Position numbers and translations under genes: made by a program. Positions 1 through 5,794 of a DNA stretch of 6,453 bases are shown here, in pieces (the stretch's first letter is position 1; every line of letters starts with the position of its first letter). The stretch comes from Planctomycetota bacterium (GTDB taxonomy: Bacteria > Planctomycetota > Planctomycetia > Pirellulales > UBA7805): the NCBI GenBank assembly GCA_030605285.1, contig JAUWIQ010000123.1:1-6453 (forward strand), given 5' to 3'. The notes beneath the pieces are model-generated. The model did no database searches. It had not been told where the DNA came from and saw nothing but the letters and a program-made list of their open reading frames with translations.

Positions 1-153
1 CGGCAACAAAATTGCGACCTTGGGCCAGGCAGTTTCAGCGGGGCTTCGATTCTCTTTGCGTCTCAGAAAACAGATGAACACGAATGCAAACACTGCCTGC
101 GTGATTGCCATAGTGCCCAGGGCAATCGCGGTGATATAAGCAATAATGATCAC
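1..153 (-). CDS. Family 2 glycosyltransferase, N-terminal 51 codons only (cut by the left window edge)
   Basis: The minus-strand frame starts at a GTG (153-151) and is open to the window edge. It encodes a hydrophobic membrane anchor (about residues 2-29), then an LRR basic stop-transfer patch and the beginning of a Rossmann-like strand, PKVAILLP (44-51). This is how membrane-anchored GT2 enzymes begin. The same layout occurs in the complete glycosyltransferase at 4391-5647, and the two align gaplessly over all 51 residues with about 35% identity. That supports both the family call and the GTG start. There is no in-frame ATG between the upstream stops (TGA TAG TGA, about 209-217) and the GTG, and a GGGAG sits 10 nt before it. 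An internal ATG (111-109) would cut the anchor in half. The gene lies 100 nt downstream of the methyltransferase on the same strand. The expected role is transfer of a nucleotide-activated sugar at the inner membrane. The catalytic domain is outside the window, so the substrate is unknown. Confidence 0.8.
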   Translation of the reverse strand, partial: MIIIAYITAIALGTMAITQAVFAFVFICFLRRKENRSPAETAWPKVAILLP

Positions 154-163
154 GTATCTCTTA

Positions 164-168
164 CTCCC
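164..168 (-). promoter_or_regulatory. Ribosome binding site of the left glycosyltransferase
   Basis: On the minus strand GGGAG lies 10 nt before the GTG start at 153. The leader reads GGGAGTAAGAGATAC and then GTG. It closely matches the leader of the other glycosyltransferase (GGGAGTGAGAAAAA and then TTG). The site decides the start, because no ATG is available in a sensible position. Confidence 0.6.
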
Positions 169-253
169 AATAACGACTGCAGTGGGTCGATGGTAATCAA
201 TTAAATTTCACTATCAATCACAATTCCCTTGCGCAGCAATATCAATCTAAACA

Positions 254-1153
254 CTAAACGGGACGTTGCATAATACGAGAAGCGATCCAGTTATGAGGGC
301 CATTCCAAACTCGAGCGGTTGCAAGAAGCCAGCCACCGATGCGAAGCCTTGCGATTGTGGTTGGATTGCGTTGGGGAGTTTCCCCAGGCTCACACTTTTT
401 TAGTACGATTGGATCCCAGAGCGTACGCCCATCGATTAACTCCAGGCCGTTGAGGGTGTAGAGGGAATTTAAGACGCCGCTGTAGCGAATATTGGACCTC
501 AGATGCGTCGGGTTGTGCCAAGTGACGAAGAAGAAAGGCGCATGCACAATGAGTCGTCCGCCAGGCCGTAAGCGCGCTGCCAATTCACCGACAAAGGCAG
601 GTGGGTCGGGGACATGTTCCAGGACATCCAGACAGACAATCATATCGACGGAATTACGATCTATTTCACCGATGCCATTGACAATCGTTAGAGGCCTGTT
701 TGCTTGTTCAAAGATCGTTTCCGCAAATTGGAGGCAGGATTTCGATTCTTCCGAAAAGATGACATTGTGTCCGCAAAGTGAGAGGTAAAGGCTGTCGAAT
801 CCAGCACCATCGCCTATCGTAAGAATAGAAATCGGTTTGCTGGTCGTGCGCTGCAGATGCTGCCCGATCCATGTACGCATGGCCCGTTTTTCTTGACGAC
901 GATTCCAAACAATATAGCCCATCAACTCGGAGTCACCATGGCGATAAAAATCAATCAGACGATCATCCCAGACGTGGGGTTTCAGTTTCCATTGTTCAAA
1001 ACCGGTCCGCATAAAGTGCCCCAGGCACTGTTCTTCCTTCTGGAGTCCGTCCCGAACCCATGCGACGCTTTTATCCGACACCTGGGAAATCAGGCGAATC
1101 AGTTTTTGCTCGTCGTCAAGCGGCGGGACCAAGGGTGCTGGTAGTGGACTCAT
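254..1153 (-). CDS. Class I SAM-dependent methyltransferase
   Basis: The 299-residue protein has a Rossmann-fold methyltransferase core after an N-terminal extension of about 100 residues. Motif I, the SAM-binding glycine loop, is ILTIGDGAGFDS (110-121). An acidic SEES follows at 134-137 at the end of the next strand, where the SAM ribose is usually held. Motif IV is VDMIVCLDVLEHVPDP (169-184), the classic LDVLEH signature of the Methyltransf_11/23 type. Motif VI is LRPGGRLIVHAP (195-206), followed by TWHNPTHLRSN (211-221). No signal peptide or membrane segment is evident, so it should be cytoplasmic. The ATG at 1153 has no Shine-Dalgarno before it, but no better start exists. It lies between a sugar epimerase (85 nt upstream) and a glycosyltransferase (100 nt downstream) on the same strand. 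This suggests methylation of a sugar or glycan precursor, but that is inferred from context only. The core family is secure and the substrate is unknown. Confidence 0.9.
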   Translation of the reverse strand: MSPLPAPLVPPLDDEQKLIRLISQVSDKSVAWVRDGLQKEEQCLGHFMRTGFEQWKLKPHVWDDRLIDFYRHGDSELMGYIVWNRRQEKRAMRTWIGQHLQRTTSKPISILTIGDGAGFDSLYLSLCGHNVIFSEESKSCLQFAETIFEQANRPLTIVNGIGEIDRNSVDMIVCLDVLEHVPDPPAFVGELAARLRPGGRLIVHAPFFFVTWHNPTHLRSNIRYSGVLNSLYTLNGLELIDGRTLWDPIVLKKCEPGETPQRNPTTIARLRIGGWLLATARVWNGPHNWIASRIMQRPV

Positions 1154-1238
1154 GAATCAATGGAGCGAATGGAGGGGGTTCAATTGATTTTACGAATGAA
1201 CTGCACCGCATAGACAAAACATTAGATCGCTCGACGAA

Positions 1239-2321
1239 TTACGTGGGGTTACCTGAGCAATCCAAACGCTGTGACATGTTGTCGTAGATCTGCTTGATGA
1301 TCTGTTGAAGATTAAATTGGTAATGCCAGTCGGGATAATGCACTTGAAACTTTCGTGTGTCGCTGACATACCAAATATGGTCGCCAATCCGCGCATCTTC
1401 ACGATAGCTGGTCTTCATGCTTTTGCCGGAAAGTTGCTCACAGAGCGCAACAGCTTCGAGGATGGAACAATTGCTGTGACGACCCCCTCCTGCGTTATAG
1501 ACCTCTCCCGGTCGCGGGTTCTGGGTATAGTTCCAGAACATGTTGACCAGATCGTGAGCGTGGATATTGTCGCGAACTTGCTTCCCCTTATATCCCAAGA
1601 TCGTATAGGGCGTTTCCGTAATTGCACATTTGACCAAATAAGAAAGAAAGCCATGCAGCATCGTTCCGCTGTGATCGGGGCCCGTGATACAGCCGCCACG
1701 AAAACACCCCGTTTTCATCTCAAAGTAACGTCCATATTCCTGGACGAGCGTGTCGGCCGCCAGTTTTGAAACACCAAATAGTGAATGTTTGGTTTGGTCA
1801 ATAGACATGCTCTCGTCAATACCATGTTTGTAAAACGGGTGGGAAGTTTCGATTTCCCATCGCGTATCTTGTTCCACGAGAGGTAAACTGTTGGGGGCGT
1901 CGCCATAAACCTTGTTGGTGGAAGTAAAAATGAAGGCTGCATCGGGGCAGTGAGCACGCGTCGCTTCCAGCATCACCAAGGTCCCGTTCGCATTGACTGT
2001 AAAGTCTACCAGCGGTGCTTGGGCAGCCCAGTCGTGAGATGGCTGCGCAGCGGTATGGATCACCACGCTGATATCATTTCCATAATCCGCGAACAGTTTA
2101 TTGATTGCCACCTCTTCACGGATGTCGATGTTGTGGTGCGCGTAATTTGGTATCGTCTCTTCGAGATTTTGGCGATTCCACTGGGTTGATGCATCCTCCC
2201 CGAAGAATGTTTTCCGCATGTCATTGTCAATCCCAACGACATGGAAATCGCGTGTAGAAAAAAAACGTACTGCCTCCGACCCGACAAGACCCGCAGCGCC
2301 CGTAATCAATACCACATTCAT
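1239..2321 (-). CDS. NAD-dependent epimerase/dehydratase (extended SDR, CDP-paratose 2-epimerase-like)
   Basis: The 360-residue protein is an extended short-chain dehydrogenase. It has the N-terminal dinucleotide motif TGAAGLVG (7-14) and an acidic residue after the second strand (IDND, 31-34) that favours NAD over NADP. Next come [10 protein letters not shown] (89-98) and [10 protein letters not shown] (132-141), which strongly recall CDP-paratose/tyvelose 2-epimerases, and the active-site helix [11 protein letters not shown] (180-190). Further family blocks are [26 protein letters not shown] and YNAGGG. The catalytic Lys is K186, but the Tyr of YxxxK is replaced by Phe (F182). I recall the same SLFGVSK form in related uncharacterised bacterial proteins. 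It should act on a nucleotide-activated sugar in the cytoplasm, and the exact reaction cannot be assigned. The start is ATG at 2321, right before the nucleotide-binding strand, with only a weak GGA upstream. It is the first gene of the minus-strand group of epimerase, methyltransferase and glycosyltransferase. Confidence 0.9.
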   Translation of the reverse strand: MNVVLITGAAGLVGSEAVRFFSTRDFHVVGIDNDMRKTFFGEDASTQWNRQNLEETIPNYAHHNIDIREEVAINKLFADYGNDISVVIHTAAQPSHDWAAQAPLVDFTVNANGTLVMLEATRAHCPDAAFIFTSTNKVYGDAPNSLPLVEQDTRWEIETSHPFYKHGIDESMSIDQTKHSLFGVSKLAADTLVQEYGRYFEMKTGCFRGGCITGPDHSGTMLHGFLSYLVKCAITETPYTILGYKGKQVRDNIHAHDLVNMFWNYTQNPRPGEVYNAGGGRHSNCSILEAVALCEQLSGKSMKTSYREDARIGDHIWYVSDTRKFQVHYPDWHYQFNLQQIIKQIYDNMSQRLDCSGNPT

Positions 2322-2338
2322 TTTTCATCCGATATAAT
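2311..2338 (+). promoter_or_regulatory. Possible plus-strand promoter with a perfect -10 box
   Basis: TATAAT at 2333-2338 is a perfect -10 hexamer. The best -35 is ACCACA (2311-2316, 16-bp spacer), which matches only half of TTGACA. It overlaps the beginning of the epimerase gene on the other strand. It would feed the mostly open frame at 2357-2923. The support is weak because the region is AT-rich. Confidence 0.2.
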
Positions 2339-2362
2339 TGAATTAGCTATCGTTAAATCTGC

Positions 2363-2635
2363 TTGCATTTTTTCCAATACCTTGCGACTGAGGAGGAGGA
2401 CGCCCGTACCGAAATCCTGCCAATGTGCGGGAAATCAATATCTATTTGTTGTAATTGCGAATGCCCGCCAGTTCCAGAGCTTGATCCCGAACTCTTCGTC
2501 AGATTGTTGAACCCCTCACGTTCTGTGGGGCAACCATTGTGGATTGGGCGTGTTTTTTATGATCGGATGCCCAAGGTTCCAATCACGCGGTTTTGGGCGG
2601 CAACGCTTGAAATTCGTAGCCCTCGAATCGAATAA
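2363..2635 (+). CDS. Doubtful small ORF, no recognised family (possible fragment of a decayed gene)
   Basis: The frame can start at TTG 2363 (90 residues) or ATG 2423 (70 residues). From the ATG it gives a Cys-rich stretch (CCNCECP), then an acidic and hydrophobic part (VPELDPELFVRLLNP) and a Trp/Arg-containing tail. I do not recognise it. Neither start has a well-spaced Shine-Dalgarno: a purine-rich AGGAGGAGGA at 2391-2400 lies inside the longer frame and 22 nt before the ATG. The same frame continues beyond the TAA and becomes open again at 2732. It may be the front part of a pseudogene or simply chance. Confidence 0.2.
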   Translation: MHFFQYLATEEEDARTEILPMCGKSISICCNCECPPVPELDPELFVRLLNPSRSVGQPLWIGRVFYDRMPKVPITRFWAATLEIRSPRIE

Positions 2636-2655
2636 CTTTTCTTGCCACAATGGTT
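2532..2655. repeat. Perfect 11-bp inverted repeat with 102-nt interior
   Basis: AACCATTGTGG (2532-2542) is the exact reverse complement of CCACAATGGTT (2645-2655). The interior also contains TTGGGC/GCCCAA/TTGGGC elements (in 2545-2597) that could pair in alternative ways. There is no transposase and no visible target duplication. It could be a chance match, the ends of a small non-autonomous element, or the base stem of a structured RNA. Confidence 0.3.
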
Positions 2656-2749
2656 CAGGTGCGCCCCGGTCAGGATTTTTTATTTTCTCAGCGAACGGTC
2701 ATTGTCTCAGTCCCAAAGCAGCCGGTCTTAGAGCGGAGTTCACCTCGCT

Positions 2750-2923
2750 GTGGTGGCATGGCCCATACGAACGGAGGACGATACTTACAGGGTGGATCCA
2801 GAAGACAAATCAGTTGCTACAGATTACGTACAAAGTTTTGCAGAGCTCGGAGTCTGCAGGATTGACAACCCATCCGCAGACTTCGAGTCACAAAGAGTTG
2901 AACCGTTGCAGGTAAAATGGTGA
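2750..2923 (+). CDS. Doubtful small ORF with protein-like composition, no recognised family
   Basis: A GTG at 2750 (or 2753) opens a frame of 57 codons ending at TGA 2921-2923. The translation is hydrophilic and acidic, with a regular-looking run such as VDPEDKSVATDYVQSFAEL and the ending VEPLQVKW. This reads more like real protein than the other frames around it. A GGAG lies 11 nt before the GTG. It is in the same frame as the ORF at 2363-2635, separated by two stops, so it may be the tail of a broken gene rather than a small gene. Function is unknown. Confidence 0.25.
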   Translation: MVAWPIRTEDDTYRVDPEDKSVATDYVQSFAELGVCRIDNPSADFESQRVEPLQVKW

Positions 2924-3000
2924 AGCAATGCTTTAAAAGCCGATTGTGGTGATCTCTCCTGATATTCGGGTTGTATTTCATGCGGACGATTTTCTCTTCC

Positions 3001-3027
3001 GCAGCGGCTTCTTTGCTGCACTTTTTT
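3001..3027 (+). terminator. Candidate Rho-independent terminator
   Basis: GCAGC (3001-3005) pairs with GCTGC (3015-3019), possibly extended by two G-U pairs, and is followed by TTTTTT at 3022-3027. The stem is short, so the call is weak. Its position about 80 nt after the stop at 2923 fits the end of a plus-strand transcript from the 2357-2923 region. Confidence 0.35.
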
Positions 3028-3116
3028 AGAGCCTTTACGGCCCGCTGCGGGGCGGAAAAGGGTTCAGATTCACCACGGACGCGTCTCGGGCACTGCCTTA
3101 AAACCGGTCCATCTGG

Positions 3117-3144
3117 TTGACATTGGCCCGTCAGAGATGATAAT
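3117..3144 (+). promoter_or_regulatory. Sigma-70-type promoter, probably of the desaturase
   Basis: The site has a perfect -35 TTGACA (3117-3122), a 16-bp spacer and GATAAT (3139-3144), one mismatch from the -10 consensus. Transcription would begin near 3151 and leave an untranslated leader of about 185 nt before the desaturase ATG at 3336. It is the best promoter-like sequence I found in the window. Confidence 0.5.
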
Positions 3145-3335
3145 CATTTGGAAGGCATAGGGATTGTGTAATCCGGCCTGAAACGGGCAATCTATTACCC
3201 GTGCAGAACTCTTGGAAGAGCTCTTTGTTCCCCGCCGGGATCGGTGTGGTGGTTTCTGGAAACAAGGACCAACCGTTTCCGCGTTCTTGGGAATTTCTCG
3301 CTTGGAAAGACCCGACACCTTTTATTTTTTGGGCT

Positions 3336-4328
3336 ATGGTTACTGACACCGTTGAAATCCAACCCGCCGCCAGTGTAGACGAGCAATTTGTTTCGTCGCT
3401 GTCTCCCCAGACCAGTCATTACGATCGACTGCCGTTGCCGGGAACCGCCCAACCCGTGAAGGTTGATTGGCGGTATCTGACCAGCATGACGCTGGTGCAT
3501 CTTCTCGCGATGTTGGCGATCTTGCCCTGGTTCTTCAGTTGGACAGGTGTTGTCGTATGTTTGCTTGGCCATTACTTCGTGGGTACCTGGGGAATCGGTA
3601 TCGGTTATCACCGCTTGCTGACCCACGGCGGGTTTCAATGTTCCAAAGGGCTTGAACATCTCTTAGCAACGCTGGGAGTTTTGTGTTTGCAAGACACTCC
3701 CGCCCGCTGGGTTGCGGTCCATCGGTTGCATCACCAGCATTCGGAAAAGCAAGAGGATCCCCACAGTCCGCTGGTGAATTTTCTCTGGAGCCATGTTGGC
3801 TGGTTGATCTTTGTGAATCGGGAACACAACAATGTGAAGCAATACGAGCGCTATACCAGAGACATCTTAAAAGATCCTTTTTATCTCCATTACGAACGCA
3901 ATTGGTTCTGGTTATGGTCGTACATTTTTTCTGCCGCGGCTTACTTCTTCGTAGGGCTTTTGGCTGGTTGGATTTTCGTTGGGCCGATGTTGCCCGCCCT
4001 TCAGTTTGCACTGAGCATTACGGTTTGGGGGGTCTTTGTCCGCACCGTGACCGTGTGGCACGCGACTTGGTCGGTCAATTCACTGTCCCATATTTTTGGT
4101 TACCGCAACTACGAGACCAAAGATAACAGTCGCAACAACTGGTTCGTGGCGCTTTGCAGTACTGGGGAGGGTTGGCATAACAACCATCATGCCGATCCAA
4201 CGAGTGCCAGGCACGGTCATCGCTGGTGGGAAATAGACGCAGCTTGGTTCACGATCTGGGTGTTGGAAAAGGTAGGTCTTGTCTGGGACGTGAAACGACC
4301 CCACCACCACACAGTCTTAAAGCGGTAA
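3336..4328 (+). CDS. Membrane fatty acid desaturase (acyl-CoA / acyl-lipid delta-9 type)
   Basis: The 330-residue protein is a di-iron membrane desaturase that would introduce a cis double bond into a fatty acyl chain at the inner membrane. All three histidine boxes are present: HRLLTH (92-97), HRLHH (129-133) and HNNHH (281-285), plus N248 and H252 in WSVNSLSHIFG. Together these match the ten metal ligands known from stearoyl-CoA desaturase, so the active site looks intact. Hydrophobic segments lie around 52-88, 145-160, 190-214 and 216-240. The length is normal for bacterial members. The ATG at 3336 was chosen because the frame upstream, back to a GTG at 3201, adds 45 residues with no family resemblance. 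Neither start has a clear Shine-Dalgarno. The gene stands alone, probably driven by the promoter at 3117-3144, and is convergent with a glycosyltransferase 62 nt away. Regulation by temperature or membrane state is plausible for the family but not visible here. Whether the substrate is acyl-CoA or acyl-lipid cannot be told. Confidence 0.93.
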   Translation: MVTDTVEIQPAASVDEQFVSSLSPQTSHYDRLPLPGTAQPVKVDWRYLTSMTLVHLLAMLAILPWFFSWTGVVVCLLGHYFVGTWGIGIGYHRLLTHGGFQCSKGLEHLLATLGVLCLQDTPARWVAVHRLHHQHSEKQEDPHSPLVNFLWSHVGWLIFVNREHNNVKQYERYTRDILKDPFYLHYERNWFWLWSYIFSAAAYFFVGLLAGWIFVGPMLPALQFALSITVWGVFVRTVTVWHATWSVNSLSHIFGYRNYETKDNSRNNWFVALCSTGEGWHNNHHADPTSARHGHRWWEIDAAWFTIWVLEKVGLVWDVKRPHHHTVLKR

Positions 4329-4383
4329 CACGTTTCCAATCCGTGATTCTGTGCGGACGCATGTCAAGTTGAACGGTTGTCAC

Positions 4384-4405
4384 AAACTCCTCATAAGGAG
4401 TTTTT
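4384..4405 (+). terminator. Terminator hairpin shared by convergent genes
   Basis: AAACTCCT (4384-4391) and AGGAGTTT (4396-4403) form a perfect 8-bp stem with a 4-nt loop, CATA. On the plus strand the stem runs into TTTTT (4401-4405), a good terminator for the desaturase. On the minus strand the same hairpin contains the stop codon (4393-4391) and last codons of the glycosyltransferase. Its T-run there is only three bases long, so termination in that direction would be weaker. Confidence 0.6.
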
Positions 4406-5647
4406 CTCGTTGCCGGCTCGCTCTTGGATGAAAGGCACATATTGGATCAGTTCCAAGGCTCCGGACCTTCCCAGGCGATAACAAACGCCGCGCCAATCTA
4501 CGATCGTGACGGTGAGAGACCGAAAGAGCGCCGCCGGATACACGATTTGCAGAAGAAAGACCGCCAAGAGGCCGGTAAGAAATGTTTTGGGTTTTATCCA
4601 ATCGGTCGGTTGCCCTCGTGCTAAGGCAATGTTTCTTACGGCCACTTCCATCGGAACGATAAAAAGCATCAGGCCAAGTTCGTAGATGATCCAGGCGCCC
4701 GCGATGGTGAGGGCAATTGCACCTTCTTGCTGCAGAAGGGCGACTAGCACACATGCGATCGTGACTAGGGAAACGATGGTGACGAGAATGCCATGGGCAA
4801 TCACCGACGAGAATTTCGGATGGTAAAGCCGCGCTGTTAATACCTCCCGCGGGACCCCGGGGAAAAACCCCCCTAGGGTACACTGCTCTCGATTCACCAT
4901 CATCAGGGATGGCACGAAGGCAACACGTAGCTGTTCTTTCCGCAATACCTCGTAAAGCATGGTATCTTCACAAAATGCCTTGCCCCACCGTTCAACAAGC
5001 CCGCATTTACGGATCACGCTGGTCTTCACTGCCAGCGTCCCTCCCCAGGCAATGTGGTACCAGTACATTTGCACGATGGCACAGGCATTCCACAGATAGC
5101 GAACCATTGCCCCAACGGTTGGTTGTTCCGGCATGTACCAGCGGTTTCCCGTCGCCGCTCCCACCCGATCGTCGCGGAGGGGTGTTACCAGCTCGCGGAG
5201 CCAGCTTTTGTGAGGGAGAGTATCCGCGTCGATTTGAGCGACCACCTGATACGATTCATCGAGACCCGCAACGGCCTGGATCAGGCTGCTGCATTTAAGA
5301 CTGCAGGTGTTGCGAATTTGTTCCAGCGCTTCGATTCGAACCGGTGGCGCATCGAGTCCACTGACAACGTTTTGTACCAACTCCCAGGCGGGATCTTGGC
5401 GACTGTCAATAATGATCCGTACTTCGTAATCCGGATAGTCTTGCTCAAGGAGCGCCAAGAGAATGTTAGCGAGAAAAGGGTCGGTGCCCCGCAGGCATAA
5501 AACGATGGCGGCCTTGGGACATTCGTGATCCGCAAGAAGGGGGCTTTTGTAGCGGCGGAGCCCGCACGCCAAGCCAAGCACCAAAACTCCCTGTCCCAGT
5601 AAGAGCAAACCCAGCAGAATGATCAACGCGAGTGCGATGGTTTGCAA
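4391..5647 (-). CDS. Membrane-anchored family 2 glycosyltransferase (ceramide glucosyltransferase/HpnI-like architecture)
   Basis: The 418-residue protein has an N-terminal membrane anchor (about 4-29), a cytoplasmic GT-A catalytic domain and three C-terminal membrane segments (about 281-304, 308-332 and 354-376). In the catalytic domain, AIVLCLRGTDP (47-57) is the nucleotide-sugar-binding strand and QIDADTLPH (138-146) gives the metal-binding DxD. WGGTLAVK (201-208), the FCEDTML acidic pair (E227-D228, likely catalytic base) and a PREVLTARLY segment (265-274), at the place of the Q/RxxRW motif, complete the set. It would transfer a sugar from a nucleotide donor to a lipid or growing glycan at the inner membrane. 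The start is TTG (5647-5645): a TGA lies in frame just upstream, the next in-frame ATG is near residue 172, GGGAG is 9 nt before, and the start aligns exactly with that of the left-edge paralogue. It is convergent with the desaturase and divergent from the gene at 5795. A role in glycolipid synthesis is possible but unproven. Confidence 0.9.
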   Translation of the reverse strand: MQTIALALIILLGLLLLGQGVLVLGLACGLRRYKSPLLADHECPKAAIVLCLRGTDPFLANILLALLEQDYPDYEVRIIIDSRQDPAWELVQNVVSGLDAPPVRIEALEQIRNTCSLKCSSLIQAVAGLDESYQVVAQIDADTLPHKSWLRELVTPLRDDRVGAATGNRWYMPEQPTVGAMVRYLWNACAIVQMYWYHIAWGGTLAVKTSVIRKCGLVERWGKAFCEDTMLYEVLRKEQLRVAFVPSLMMVNREQCTLGGFFPGVPREVLTARLYHPKFSSVIAHGILVTIVSLVTIACVLVALLQQEGAIALTIAGAWIIYELGLMLFIVPMEVAVRNIALARGQPTDWIKPKTFLTGLLAVFLLQIVYPAALFRSLTVTIVDWRGVCYRLGRSGALELIQYVPFIQERAGNEKNSL

Positions 5648-5656
5648 TTTTTCTCA

Positions 5657-5661
5657 CTCCC
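5657..5661 (-). promoter_or_regulatory. Ribosome binding site of the TTG-started glycosyltransferase
   Basis: On the minus strand GGGAG lies 9 nt before TTG 5647, in the leader GGGAGTGAGAAAAA. It is the main support for the TTG start, since the anchor helix begins directly after it. The leader nearly repeats that of the paralogue at the left edge. Confidence 0.6.
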
Positions 5662-5794
5662 GTAAGCGGAATGGTAGGGCTCAACCGGATGTATTGTATA
5701 TTCCGTTTCCGTTACGATAAGGGCTCGTTTTCTTTCGGAAATTAGGACTGGTTGTCAGTATATCGTTGCAGGTGTGTTTCTGCGCCGCCAAAAA

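Larger units (their letters stand above)
2322..3335. other. About 1 kb intergenic region between divergent epimerase and desaturase genes
   Basis: No reading frame here has a recognisable domain. The following can be seen: a plus-strand frame open from 2357 to 2923 apart from stops at 2633-2635 and 2729-2731; a perfect 11-bp inverted repeat (2532-2542 and 2645-2655); a hairpin plus T-run at 3001-3027; and a good promoter at 3117-3144 that leaves a leader of about 185 nt before the desaturase ATG. The length and these signals suggest a decayed gene or small transcription unit on the left and the desaturase regulatory region on the right. No clear minus-strand promoter for the epimerase was found. 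Confidence 0.7.

Noticed and set aside
1155..1189. AATCAAT/ATTGATT inverted repeat just before the methyltransferase start
   Set aside because: It is an AT-rich 7-bp stem with a loop of about 20 nt and no T-run in a useful place; chance is likely.
2391..2400. AGGAGGAGGA, a perfect Shine-Dalgarno-like run
   Set aside because: No ATG, GTG or TTG lies 4-15 nt downstream; the next ATG is 22 nt away, so it cannot set a start in the usual way.
2544..2915. Plus-strand 123-residue frame
   Set aside because: It has low-quality composition and no motif, and it overlaps the more protein-like frame at 2750-2923.
995..3109. AAAACCGGTCC present both near 996 and near 3100
   Set aside because: Shared 11-mers are expected by chance in 6.4 kb, and the flanks do not match.
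3216..3225. AAGAGCTCTT, a 10-bp perfect palindrome
   Set aside because: Several such palindromes are expected by chance in a window of this size, and nothing ties it to an operator.
3201..3335. Extension of the desaturase to a GTG start at 3201 (45 more residues)
   Set aside because: The added residues show no desaturase resemblance, the segment lies in the probable leader, and the product from ATG 3336 already has full family length.
3195..4011. Long antisense frames opposite the desaturase (minus strand 3659-3195 and 4011-3535)
   Set aside because: The composition is shadow-like with no domain, and they overlap a gene with all catalytic motifs intact.
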